Shown one piece after another: positions 1-10,794 of a DNA stretch of 64,000 nt (the first letter of the stretch is position 1; each line of letters starts with the position of its first letter). The notes under the pieces are model-generated. The model did no database searches, was not told where the DNA came from, and saw only the letters and a list, made by a program, of their open reading frames with translations. The stretch is from Scolanthus callimorphus (Eukaryota; Cnidaria; Anthozoa; Actiniaria; Edwardsiidae). Made by a program: the position numbers and the translations under genes. The DNA is taken from contig CM066918.1 of NCBI GenBank assembly GCA_033964015.1, positions 30,542,595 to 30,606,594 of the forward strand, in the 5' to 3' direction.

Positions 1-3000
1 CGCGAGGAAGAGGAGGAACAGAGACGGAGGGAGGAGGCGAAGCGGATTAAAGAAGAGGAGGAAAGAAAAAAGAGAGAGGTAGAGGAAAAGAAGAAGCTTG
101 AGGAAGAAGAGAAGTTGAAAAAACAAGCAGAAAAGGAGAAAAAGAAAATCCTCAAGAGGCAAAGGCAGAAGAGTTTGACCGGATCTACGTCTTCACTCTC
201 CTCAAGTTCGTCCTCGTCGTCTTCATCTGAAGGTATGTTCACATTCATCAGAAATAGTATATTCCAGAACTCGTTAGCGGTTATATACCAGTCCAGTACG
301 CGACCAAGGAACAGAGTGCTGTCTGACACGTACAGTTTTCTGTAGACTCCCCAGAAAGACACAAAGGTGCTTTTACGGTTTTTATGCCTTTGCATGCAGT
401 CAAGACAAGACAGCAACTGGACTCTCTGATCCACTTCTTACAGGAGAATTTAACTGCTTGATTTTGACCAGGACTCGAACTACATTTATCTGAGGCGGAA
501 ATTGCCTCAAGATATAGATATTGGCTATGTTCTGACGGTAATAGTCCCTAGTCTTGTCGCCGGGTAATTGAGTGACGTCCCCACTTGTCTAACCTCCTCC
601 TCGATTGTCCAACCTCTCCTCGATTGGATAATTTTTATTGTTGACTTCCGTGATTTTATAGATGAAGAAAAGACGAAATGGGTGTCTAATGTAGAACTCA
701 AAGGGTTCAATGCCCCAATTGCGGACATGGATGATGATGAGGAGGGTGTCACAAGAATCGTCACCTACCGCACTAAGACAACAACTACCACTAGGGTGGT
801 CAGTTGGCCAGGAACGTACTTCTTTAAGCCGATCGAGCCTGGTCAGCCTCAGGCAACCCTTCCAGAGGAGGTCGGGGTGATATTCGGTCTGGAGGAAGTG
901 AATCCATACAAGGGACAGGCGTGCTGTGATCACCTGAAGCCTGTGGATCCTGCTGTTAAGACTGCACAAGGTATTTAAGGTGGCTCGGCGGGGTAGTTAA
1001 GGGGGCCCGACAGAGTATTTAAGGTGACTCACGCGTAATAGTCTAGTTTCGAATTGTCTGTGAATGGGCATCAACGGCGCATAAATACAGTGGGATCCTC
1101 AATCTGAAGTCGAAAAACTTGCGAATACCATTGAGTCCGAGTTTGTCTATTGTCAGTTTCTCATTGGTATTCACAACTTTTTCTACTTCAAATTGATGCT
1201 CCCACTGTATTTATGCGCCGTTGATGCCTATTCAGCGGTAGAGTAGAGAATTCGAAACTGGACTTTCCTCAGGGAAATTTGTTGGCCAACTATTTTTTGC
1301 CACGACTTATTTGTGCGAAGGATAAATCGGCCACGACATGGAAAAATCTGATACAATGCCACATATTTTTGAAGCTATTTGCAGTATGCAAATACTAATA
1401 GCCAACTGGCAACCCATCCAACTACTAACCTCGCCGGAACGCCTTAACTTCAAGAGATTCGGCGAGTCACGCGCTAACCAACTGCGCCACGGGGACTTTG
1501 ATGACGTAAGCACTAGTAAAAAAGTAGATATATAGCTGTCCCAGCTCTTCGTGTCACGCAAGTTCACTGTGTTTTGAGACTCGTCTTCACTTTCCTCAAG
1601 GCGAAAATCGAGGCTGTTATTCATCCAACATTGTTGTTTAGATGCTAATGGATTTGCCAATGAGTCGATGTATTCTCCAAACTCGAGAAAAGCTTTGAGC
1701 TTTGAGAAAAGCTTTGAGTCTCAACGATAACTGTCCTTACTGTCTCTCGCAGTAGCCAACTTCACTTTGCGGCTTCTTTACAATAATTTGAAGTTATTAA
1801 AGCTCACTGAAGTGTTGAAAATGTAAGAATTCGCACAATATTCGACATTACTCACACAACAGTGGGATAGAAATCACCCAACTTCTGCCCTCTCAGAAAC
1901 TTGCTTGGGGCTTCGTTGGCGTGATCGGACTTCGCACAGTTCGCAAGGCAATCGATCAATTCGGTCTTTGTGAATCGCAAATTTATTTATTTATTTTTGC
2001 AATTGTTTTGCAGTTTTAAGTGGCTTACTTTCTTATGTTGATTCAATAATGCTAGAAAAAAAAATTGAAGGGAGAAAAAGAAAAAAATAGCCGATACCGG
2101 GAGTCGAACCTCGGTCGACCCGGTTTCATTTGTTTTCCCCGGCCCTCTGCAGATTGAGCTATTCGCCACTTCCCAACGGGTGGATGGCTCGGACCGAGAT
2201 ATAAAGGAAATTAGTATAAACCAACTAATGGTCTATTACAAATCCTGCATTCTGATTGGCTGAGCTACTAATGGTCTATTAGTGATAGACCGTACCTGGC
2301 AAAACCACCACCTTTCTTTGCAAGAAAACTTGATTTTTTCAACATAAAATTATCGAATTCATTACCAAAACCGACCAACTAATTGGTTTATACTAAAGCA
2401 ATTAGACCTCTCGTCCTCATGGGCTATGATATCAATAGACCATTCTGCCTTGGGCCTCATGGTCTATTCATCATAGCCTCCTCCGCAGGCGTCTCGTTGT
2501 GTTTTGAAACACCTATTTCGAGCCTTCTTCGACGCGCTTGGTTGGACTTCCGGTGGTGTGATCGTGAAAGGGCCGTGAAAGGGTTTGAACTCGTTCTCAG
2601 GTTCCGCTCTGCCAAAACCGCCAACGAAGCGATGCAAAACGATGCAAAGCACACGGAAATCACACGGAGATGCCTGCGGAGGAGGCTATATTCATCATAG
2701 CACATTCGGCCTCGAGGTCTAATTGCAGTGGCGTAGCCAGGAATTTCTGAAGGAGGGGGGGGGGGCGGATAGTGAAAACATGGGACGAAAATGTTCAAAT
2801 TTCCTCCAACAAATACAGTAAATGTATGGGAAATCTGGGTTAAATACAGTCGAAGCTCTCTGTGCGACCGCTCTCGTAAGCGACCAGCTCCCATAACGAC
2901 CATTTTCCCGAAACCCCGTTTGAAATGTCGCATAAACTCTGTTACTTCAAGCTCTCGTAAGCGACCGCCTTATCGATGCGACCAGCTCCGTTAGCGACCA

Positions 3001-6000
3001 CAATTTCAAATCACCAACAGAGATTTTTATTTGTTTTTAAGCTCTCGTAAGCGACCACAGTACTTTTTTGTCTTTAAAACATCAGTCATCACCTCATAAA
3101 TATCTAAACTGATACAAGCTGCACCGATGAAATGCTATTTTCTATGTACATATTTGCGGTTGTCTATTCTTAATTAAAGTCGGGAATTAAATCAAACTAT
3201 TTTAAGCATTAGTATCACATGATATTTTCTAGATTTATTGTACTAAGCTCTCGTAAGCGACCAATACCTATTGTTCAAGTAGGAAGCCGCTTGGTGGTCG
3301 CTTACGAGAGCCGTTCTTGTAAGCGACCAGCTCCGTTAACGACCGCATTTTTCCGTTCCCGAGGTGGTCGCTTACGAGAGCTTCGACTGTAGACCGAAGT
3401 ACGTATACAGAAGCGTAACCAGGAATTTTGGTTGGAGGGGCGAGTACAATGTCTCATGGCAATCGCAAATAGCTTCCCGTTCGCGTTAGCGGACCTATGT
3501 TTTTAGTGTGTCGGCATCAATCGGCCCGATCGACGTGTGTAAACCCGCCATTATCCCCTCTGCTTCAAAAAATTATTGTTTTCGCCTGTCTTTAACAGAA
3601 TCTAGTTTCAATGAGAAACTAACAGAGGAGTCCAGACCTGTCTCGTCCTGGTATGGCGACACGGGGAGTATTCTTCAGCTCTACACACCTCTCAGTGCGA
3701 TTAAAGATGACGACATCGAAAGATTGATGGACTGGGAAGCCGAGGGAACGCAGGGATGGAAACGAGTGAAGAAGTCACGTGACTGCGAGATTTGGTCGCG
3801 ACGATCTTTCGAGGGTGGCCCGCCCGTCACTAAGGTAACGGCATTTTTGTTATAGTTCTATTATTTTATGTACCCCAGCTATTTTTAATTAAGATATATT
3901 ATCTTAATATATTATATGTGCCTTTCTTTGGGATTGTGTGAAGGCGCGCGAAATTTCCCATCATGAGAGGGCGTTTAATGGACGTTTTGTATTTCGAGAT
4001 TCGACCTTAGTGTCACTGTCAGCCTAGAGGATTCCGTAAGTGATTTAATACACACCCACTCTCAAATAAACACCGCTTCAAAAATAATAAACGCGTCTCG
4101 TCTGTGACGGTTCTTTTATGGGTCCCCCATAAACACCCGCGGTCATAAATAACCAATAGTACAAGAGATAGCGCAAATGTAAAGCAAAGCCAATTTTAAT
4201 TATCTTACAACGCTTGTAATTACGCTAAATTCATGTCGTCTGTTTCTTTTTATTTTAGGCTATCGTCACTTTGAATGGCATCCCGTATAGTGAAGGTAAA
4301 TACTTAATAATTGCACTAGTTTACAAGAACCTTTATTTGAGTCCTGTCCACCTGTTTTGAAATGTTATATCATCAATTCAACCCGCTGTTTCTTCTTAAA
4401 TTCTTTCTATAGTTGTACAACTTCTTCGAGACTGGAACACACGAAAAGAATGGGACAAAACCTTCGACAGTGTGGAAGTCATAGATACAATCGAACAATC
4501 TCGGCTTATCCACTGGTAAGTCCGGTTCATCTAACGCCTTTCAATTTTCAATAGACGCGCAAATCATTCGTCCGGCAGCTCCTTACCTCCCACATTGTGT
4601 TGAATGTTAAATGTAATTGTAAATGTCGGAGGCCGAATTTCCAGACTTGCTGGATCTCAGCGGCGCCCCTGCAGCCCAGCGGCCATAAACACAAACACCG
4701 AGAGTGATCACTGCCAGAGGGGGTATTACGTCTTCAGTAGTTCTATGGCGTTTCCATGTTCCACAAGGTATCATCGCGGTACCACAGATGATCACCAAAT
4801 GCACTCGTTTGATAATAAATGTAGCTCGAAGCAGAGTTACTAATTTCGGAACATTTTACTGTTCTCAAAAGTCTGTCTGTCTGTCTGTCTTGTCGCATAT
4901 TCATTACATTGTTAAAGAGCTTTTAGCTGTGTCTTTTGGGAAGCGAATTCAGTGACGATCGGCGATGTGACATCGCGCATTGTAAAACGGCTGAGATATT
5001 GTTACTGTGTTGGCGTTATGAAATTGCTTACTGATTTTGCTTCAACCGGGGATTTATTTTTTCAGCCCTGTAAAGAAGCGCGATTTTGTATTAGCTACCC
5101 TGGACAAGGAAGACAAGGAGGAACCATACTTTGCATCTGCCTGGCGAAACACATCGCACCCGAACACTGTCCAGAGCAAATATAAACCTCTAAAGTAAGA
5201 TATATATCTACGAGAGTAAAAACACTGCAGTCTCTTGCGCAGCCATCCGTGGTGTTCACCAATGCTTGTGTGACCGCTTATATTAGACGTCGGCGGTGGG
5301 GGCTAGAATCAACCACTGATTTTTGTATTACCCTTTTGTTATCCATACGATCTTTGTTCTTCTGCCTCCAAAATGCGAAAGACAGGACACTTTCTATACA
5401 ATAAGGTGGCTCACGGGGGAAAGGGTCTTTCTCATGGTTGTTTCCAAGTGAAAACTAGGGTGCTTCAGATCAGCTTTATTATCGATACTTTGTAATACCA
5501 AGTCTTCTGTAGGTATAGATGACACTGGCTTGTGCTTCCGTTTCCTTTGCATTCCCATCACCGCTCATTTCTATCAACCAATCATATTTTGAACTAAACG
5601 AATTTGTGTATTTAGTATCACGTGCTCACCGCGGGGTAGTGATTCTACTTCGCTTGGCCTACAAAGAAATCAGTCGCGTGCTGATCGCGTGATAGTGGAT
5701 TTACTTGGCTTGTGATTGGCTGATGGGGAAGCCATTCAGCAGCAACTTGTCATTTCTCTCATTCATTTGGCTAGCTGTATTTGGTCTGCATTCATTTGAA
5801 CTTTGCTCTCTTTTCCTACAGATTGGATTACTTGTTTTCTGGTCTTGTTGTTCGTCCCCTGGACGGTTCTACAGATTCGTCTCGTTTAACCATCATCTGT
5901 CAAGTGAAAGGTGCTGTACCCTCACAAGCAAAAAGCACATATCTGACGGCAAGTCCTCAGAAGTGGATCGCAGACCTCAAGAAATTCTACTCTAAAAGAG

Positions 6001-6029
6001 GCAAGGACAAGAAGGCTCAGGAGTCTTAG
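1..6029 (+). CDS. START-domain lipid-binding protein 1 (5' truncated by window)
   Basis: Exons read as <1-232, 662-970, 3599-3834, 4259-4295, 4413-4515, 5066-5194 and 5822-6029. They join in frame into 417 residues plus a stop. The first exon is a Lys/Glu-rich predicted coiled coil ending in a run of serines. The second carries a Thr-rich linker and a CCDHLKPVDP segment. Exons 3-7 form a START (StAR-related lipid transfer) domain: ERLMDWEAEGTQGWKRVKKS, then LLRDWNTRKEWDKTFD (the typical R-x-x-WD block), then SGLVVRPLDG and the C-terminal helix KWIADLKKFY. START domains bind a single lipid in a helix-grip pocket. The ligand cannot be read here, and the STARD subgroup is unassigned. Exon lengths 37 and 103 nt match those of the START gene at 32251-56627, so the two are paralogs. 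No signal peptide is visible, but the true N-terminus is missing. Confidence 0.85.
1039..1264. mobile_element. Fold-back MITE in intron of START gene 1
   Basis: The two ends are inverted copies. The arm near 1041 (GTCTAGTTTCGAATT) is answered near 1250-1264, and the inner arm GGCATCAACGGCGCATAAAT near 1064 is answered at 1210-1230. The element would fold into a long hairpin. It has no coding capacity, and its superfamily is not determined. Confidence 0.7.
1337..1505 (-). mobile_element. SINE with tRNA-like head joined to 5S rRNA-like segment
   Basis: On the minus strand the sequence opens with GTGGCGCAGTTGGTTAGCGC, a tRNA A-box-like start. It continues into AAGTTAAGGCG and GGTTAGTAGTTGGATGGG, which closely match the internal promoter region of 5S rRNA (AAGTTAAGC and GGTTAGTACTTGGATGGG). 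Both are RNA polymerase III promoter parts, so this looks like a composite pol III SINE. The 3' boundary is uncertain. Confidence 0.55.
2087..2176 (-). mobile_element. tRNA-derived SINE head
   Basis: The minus strand reads GTGGCGAATAGCTCAATCTG and, about 45 nt on, GGTTCGACTCCCGG. The second is a perfect tRNA B box (GGTTCGANTCC). The spacing fits a tRNA-like pol III promoter, but the stems do not make a clean cloverleaf. A T-rich stretch follows on the minus strand. A degenerate tRNA or SINE is more likely than a working tRNA gene. Confidence 0.5.
2211..2396. repeat. Dispersed repeat with inverted ends, copy 1
   Basis: The ends TTAGTATAAACCAA and TTGGTTTATACTAA are inverted. The interior, including CTGCATTCTGATTGGCTGAG and GGTCTATTAGTGATAG, recurs at about 27326-27445. 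This is a non-coding dispersed element. Confidence 0.6.
2440..2720. repeat. Fold-back repeat
   Basis: TCATAGCCTCCTCCGCAGGC near 2470 is answered by its reverse complement near 2670-2690 (GCCTGCGGAGGAGGCTATA). The internal sequence has open frames on both strands, but no conserved protein is recognised. Confidence 0.5.
2847..3389. mobile_element. Tc1/mariner-pogo-like MITE with TA target
   Basis: The element begins CAGTCGAAGCTCTC after a TA and ends GAGAGCTTCGACTG before a TA. It is filled with repeats of CTCTCGTAAGCGACC in both orientations. CAGT termini and a TA target duplication are typical of pogo/Tigger-type elements. It carries no transposase ORF. It interrupts an older repeat whose GCGTAGCCAGGAATT-like sequence lies at about 2735. 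Confidence 0.65.
4868..4890. repeat. (GTCT)n microsatellite
   Basis: Five tandem GTCT units in an intron of START gene 1. Confidence 0.7.
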
Positions 6030-6266
6030 CTTTCATTGAATGTCTTCAATGCTTCAGTGCTTTAGCAACTTTTAAATCCAAAATAACGTACATTTTTGTT
6101 TTTGAAATCCATGACTCGCATCCATGACACAGTCGGAAAACGCTTTCGGGATACGAGCATTCGCTTTGTGAATATCAATCTTTGTACCTTCAGATTGCTA
6201 AAACATAATTTATTCGCAAACATCTACGTAACTGGTTTTAGCTTTAATATTTTTTACTATAATCAT

Positions 6267-6927
6267 TGGCCGTTTTCACACTAGAAGACGAACAAATCGT
6301 CTGGTCGCTTAAATCGTCTCAGACGGATCGAGACGGAGACACATCAGAGACGTCAATCGTCTCTGATGTGAAAACGAGATTAACAAATCTGTTTGGCCGT
6401 CTAGGAAGACGACGGATTTTTCATAGACGATTTGTTCGTCAATTTCATAGACGATTTGTTCGTCAATGTCCGACCTAAATTCACACATTTTCAGTTTGCA
6501 GGTCGGGGGAGAATGGAACTTGCAAAACGGTGGTGGCTTTTGGGTAAATTCACATGGAAAATTTCAAAATGGCGTCTATAAGGGCGAAGCTTCACTTCAA
6601 TTCGCGAAACCACGCTCCCACCATTACTTCTTTCTTTGTCAGTGCTTCTTGCCCTCTCGTGTCCTCTACTGGCAGCACAAATAACAAGCCGTCGCTGCAA
6701 AAGTTGGTGTTGTTGAGTTTTCTTCTCGAGTCGATATTTAGTTGCCAGCGACCTGTCTGCCACAATTCCTGTCATATCTCCCGTTTTCTACCAAAGAGAA
6801 ATCTGCTGCACAAGTACAAGGAGGCCGCCATTTTGTTTTGGCAAGACACAGGTATACCAAGGGAAGCCTTGTGCTGACCATTTGTCGGTCCGGACGATTT
6901 GTTCGTCTTCTAGTGTGAAAATAGCCA
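6267..6927. mobile_element. TIR element, about 0.66 kb
   Basis: The terminal inverted repeats are GTTTTCACACTAGAAGACGA at the left and TCGTCTTCTAGTGTGAAAAT at the right. Inside are further palindromes built on GACGAACAAATCGTC. No transposase is visible. It lies just downstream of the stop codon of START gene 1, and the 3' UTR of that gene may reach it. Confidence 0.65.
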
Positions 6928-8735
6928 TTGCCAATGCAATCAATTAACAACGCTCTTATCGCAGGAGCCGTGAAGTGAAGGACAGTGAAGGAGCTAGGTG
7001 GGTCTTAATACTTTTTTATCGCCCATTTTCCAGAAGTTTTTATTACTGGGTTTTCTTGTATTTTGGCCCTTAGAATCTAGAATCGTACTGGTTTGTTCTT
7101 ATAAGTTTGTTCCTTAAAGGAGCTCCGCGGGGCTCCTTTATCTCACAGGGCCTGGCTTCACACTTATTCACGGATTGTGTAGAAATGGTTTTATATTTGG
7201 AGTTTTGATTTAAAGACAAGTCTCGAAAAGAGCGAAAGAGTGAGTATGAGGAGACGAACTAGTGTCACTTCCATAATGTATCCTTACATGTTTTTGTAGT
7301 GAGATGCTAACTGTATGAAAATATTGTAGGACGAAAATAACGATGCAGGAATTTCTTCCATGTACAAAAGTAAAATCTCCACAAACAAATATTCAGTCAA
7401 GCAGAACTTGGTCGACTTCTATAATGTAAAAGAATTGATGAATTAAAATGCTTTTGTGTAAAGAGTTTTGGATTTTTATTTCGATCGCTAAAAATGTCGC
7501 GCGTCAGGGTTATGTGTTTTTTATAGAGAGCATATTGTAAAGGGAAAGATAGGAAACTCAAACAGCGATGTCTCTGGATCCAATAGGATACAATGTCCGC
7601 ATAGAGACTTAGAGAGCATATTTTTACGAATAATTTTGAGAATAAAAGGAGCACTGACTAGTCTGAGCGCTACTGGCATGATTGCGCTGCTTTCACTTGC
7701 GAGATCTATAAGAGTCATGTCTAGTCCCAAGGCTATGAATTCAGTTATTAGAAAACTTTCAGACAATTGTGTTGTGCTATACCCTTAAATATAGCGCGAA
7801 CGTTCTTGTGGCACGAATGTTGCTTTGCCAACGGGCAATTTGACCTCGTTTAATTATAGAGGCAGTTGGTAATAGAGAATATTAAAATACGGCAGGGGGC
7901 AATATTTTGTCAGGAAAGAAGACAGGACTGGTTAACACGTGGAAAGAAGATTGCGCTATAATAATTTTTCAACTAGTGCCGCTTTGAAATCGAGAACGTA
8001 TTAGTAAGGGGTCTTGTAAAGCAAAACCATACTGTAATCAGACATTACATTGTAGAATATCGTCTGATTTAGCCCCTCGGGACCGCGTCCCTCGTCAGTT
8101 CAGGATATATTCTGTTCAGCCTCGAGGGATATCAGCTTATTAGCTTTCATGTAAGCATCGTACTGGCCCTTGAATCGGGAAAAGATTCCACTGAGAGTGT
8201 TAATTTGTTTTCGGTGATTCCATTTCATCGACGTGTCCTTCGTCTCGCAGAAAAAAGCCAGTAATCCCGTTGCTCGTTTTTTTTTTTTTTTTGCGACGAA
8301 AAACAAACAAAGCAAACAGAAACAAACGATACTCAGATCGTCCCCCCACCTAATGGCTAAGCTAGAGTAAAAAGCTGCATCTAAGCCCTTCACATAATAA
8401 CCTTTTACGGCTAAACTTTTAAGTTCTTATCAGCGGAGTTGCTGTAACAGCATTAGATAGAAACTGCTGAATTAAGATCATGTAATCATATTACATTTAA
8501 AAGTAATATATTTAAATGAAATTCATATGAAAATTTAAGAACCTATTTTAAGAACCTTTCTAGCCTAAATTTGCTTTAAGTACCATTTATATAAGAACCT
8601 GTTTTGGCTAAATTAAATAATCCAGGTTCTTATGCGCGGGCTTTTGCTGTATTCAGCCATACCCAGACATGCCACACCCTCATAAATGGACGTTCTTGAT
8701 GCTCGGACGTTCTTGAGGCGTGGTTGCACGGATGT
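6928..8735. other. Intergenic, no gene recognised
   Basis: The segment is AT-rich. It holds a small hairpin near 7120-7145 (AAAGGAGC around CCGCGGGG) and one of two diverged copies of a roughly 150-bp repeat (about 7850-7990; the other is at about 9217-9370). Open frames are short and lack recognisable domains or splice context. Confidence 0.5.
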
Positions 8736-9200
8736 TAGGCTCAGATAAATTATGCCGGCATAATTTTGAGCATAATACTATAGTTGGAGCAACGAGCATA
8801 ATGCCGGCATAATGCCCATGTTTTTTTTTTCTGAAAAAATATTTAAATAGCACTGACGACTTCCTCTATGATCGCACGGGCTTCCTGTGGTTGTCTGATT
8901 TATCTTTTTCTGTTATCTGTTTTCAAATAAAACCAACATTTCATGCAAAATTAGTGAGTGCCGTCTGTTTTGATCATTACGAGAAAGGATTGTATGTTTC
9001 AAAGGCTTGGCTGCTAATATTGGAGGCCTGGTACGTGGTTGCCAAGGGGCTTTTTTATCAAAGGGCTGGGAAAGTGTGTCGAAAAAAATAATACATCGAG
9101 CATAATGTGTTCGGTTTTTTTTTCAAACATAATGCTACGTTTTTGGGAGCAATGCTCAAAAGCATAATACTCGAATTTTCGAGCATAATTTATCTGACTA
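8736..9200. mobile_element. hAT-like MITE with 8-bp target duplication
   Basis: The termini are TAGGCTCAGATAAATTATGC and the inverted GCATAATTTATCTGACTA. The flanking 8-mer ACGGATGT is present on both sides (8728-8735 and 9201-9208). An 8-bp duplication is the hAT hallmark. The interior repeats the word GAGCATAAT. It has no coding capacity. Confidence 0.75.
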
Positions 9201-9635
9201 ACGGATGTTGATTTCCCACGGGCAATTTGGCCTCGTGAACTTATAATAGAGGGAGAGACTTGGTAACAGTGAATAAAATACAACTGCAGGGCAATATTTT
9301 GAAAGGAAAGAAGACACGATTCGATATCACGTTGAAAGATGCTTGCGCTATTAAGTTTTCAACTAATTGCCGCTTTGAGATTTGCTCCAAAAATCGACGA
9401 TTTAACATGTCGGTTTAAGGTTTCAATAAAGGGTTCCAAACGTTATACTCCCCAACAGTTACTCCCCAACAGTTACTCCCAATAGTATATCTCAATTCAT
9501 TTTTCCATATAATCTGTTATGGTGTGTACGTCATGGCATGATTGAAGAACGTCTAATACCCGATTCACGCCGGGACGTAAACTAGTTTAAAGGTAAGTTA
9601 ATTAAACTGGGTTTTAAAATACTTATCTTTAATCA

Positions 9636-9712
9636 TGGTTGGCTCACTGTGTTAAGGCGCTGTGGTTTTCTACCGCTGTGGCCCAGGATCGGATCCCGGC
9701 TCGGGCAGAGCG
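9636..9712 (+). mobile_element. tRNA-like SINE fragment
   Basis: GTTGGCTCACTGTGTTAAGG resembles a degenerate A box, and GGATCGGATCCCGGC resembles a degenerate B box at tRNA-like spacing. The acceptor stem is not clean. Likely a SINE remnant. Confidence 0.35.
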
Positions 9713-10794
9713 GTAAGTTTTCTTTCTATTCGAAGTCGTGATCGAGGCAGGCTCATATTGTGTGTTGAACTTAGTTCTATTGTGTTTCCTTAGTCTTTCG
9801 GATCAATCGGAAACAATCGACCGAGGTCCCGTTTGCCTTCCCTTCTACCCCTGTTCAAAGCGGACGTTTAAGAATCCATTGCACTCTTCGCAAGAGCAGG
9901 GGAATGTCTACCGGTGCAATGGCCTGGCTTTCGGAGGCACTCATGATCGTAAGCTGCGCGGCAGCAATTTGCTCCATACAGTGCGGCCCGTTAAGTCTTC
10001 CAACCTTTCTTTGTCGTGTACTTTCGACGGCTTTGAGTTCCCTCACGATGAGGAGAAGACCCTTTCTTTCTTTTCTGAAACTGGTACATAAGGATCAACA
10101 TGTTACACAGTGACCATGGCCAAATCGCGTGATTGAGTCTAGAAAGACTTGAATAGCAGTAAGAAACTCCATGTTGCGAGGTGAAAGGAAAAATATTGTT
10201 TAACTAAACGTGTTCAAACAGATTAAACTAAACATTGTTCAACGTAACGTGAATGGGGTGTAAGATTTAGACTTTTGACTGATGATTTGTTAGTCCCATT
10301 TCCCTACAACTCTCTAAGAGCGCCAAAAATAACAAAAAGCTTAATATGGAAGCTTTAAGCTATTGCATGACCTCGAGCTTTTGAAGTTAGCCTTTGGGCG
10401 AGTTTCATTCATGGATTACATTTGTTCCAAATATTTCCGCCCCAAAATGTAATTCTTCAATGGGGTTTATCCAAAGGCAGCCTAAACTTGAGATGGTTAT
10501 TTGGTTTGTCTCTAAGGTCGATTTTCTGATGGAAACAGCACTGACTCTCTTGGCTCAAATCTCAAAGTAAAAATGTAAAATAGCCTAAATCGTATCCGCT
10601 GAAATGGAGAAGACGTTCCCTCACTCTGTAGGCTAAAAGTAAAATAGTGCAGAGCGCAGGGATGCTGTGCTGTATTGAAAACGCGCGAGAAGACAAGTCA
10701 ACAATAAAAATATATTTGTCACTAGGGCTTGCAAAAGGAACCCAAATCTTGCAAAACGCGAAAGAGCCGAAAACACCACAAAAAAAAACTCATG
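9713..10794. other. Intergenic, no gene recognised
   Basis: Short open frames at about 9738-10113 show no domain, and no splice partners could be assigned to them. The rest is ordinary AT-rich sequence leading into the satellite. Confidence 0.4.

Noticed and set aside
9738..10113. 117- and 69-codon ORFs after the tRNA-like sequence
   Set aside because: The frames overlap each other and an antisense frame, with no domain or splice context. Probably chance.
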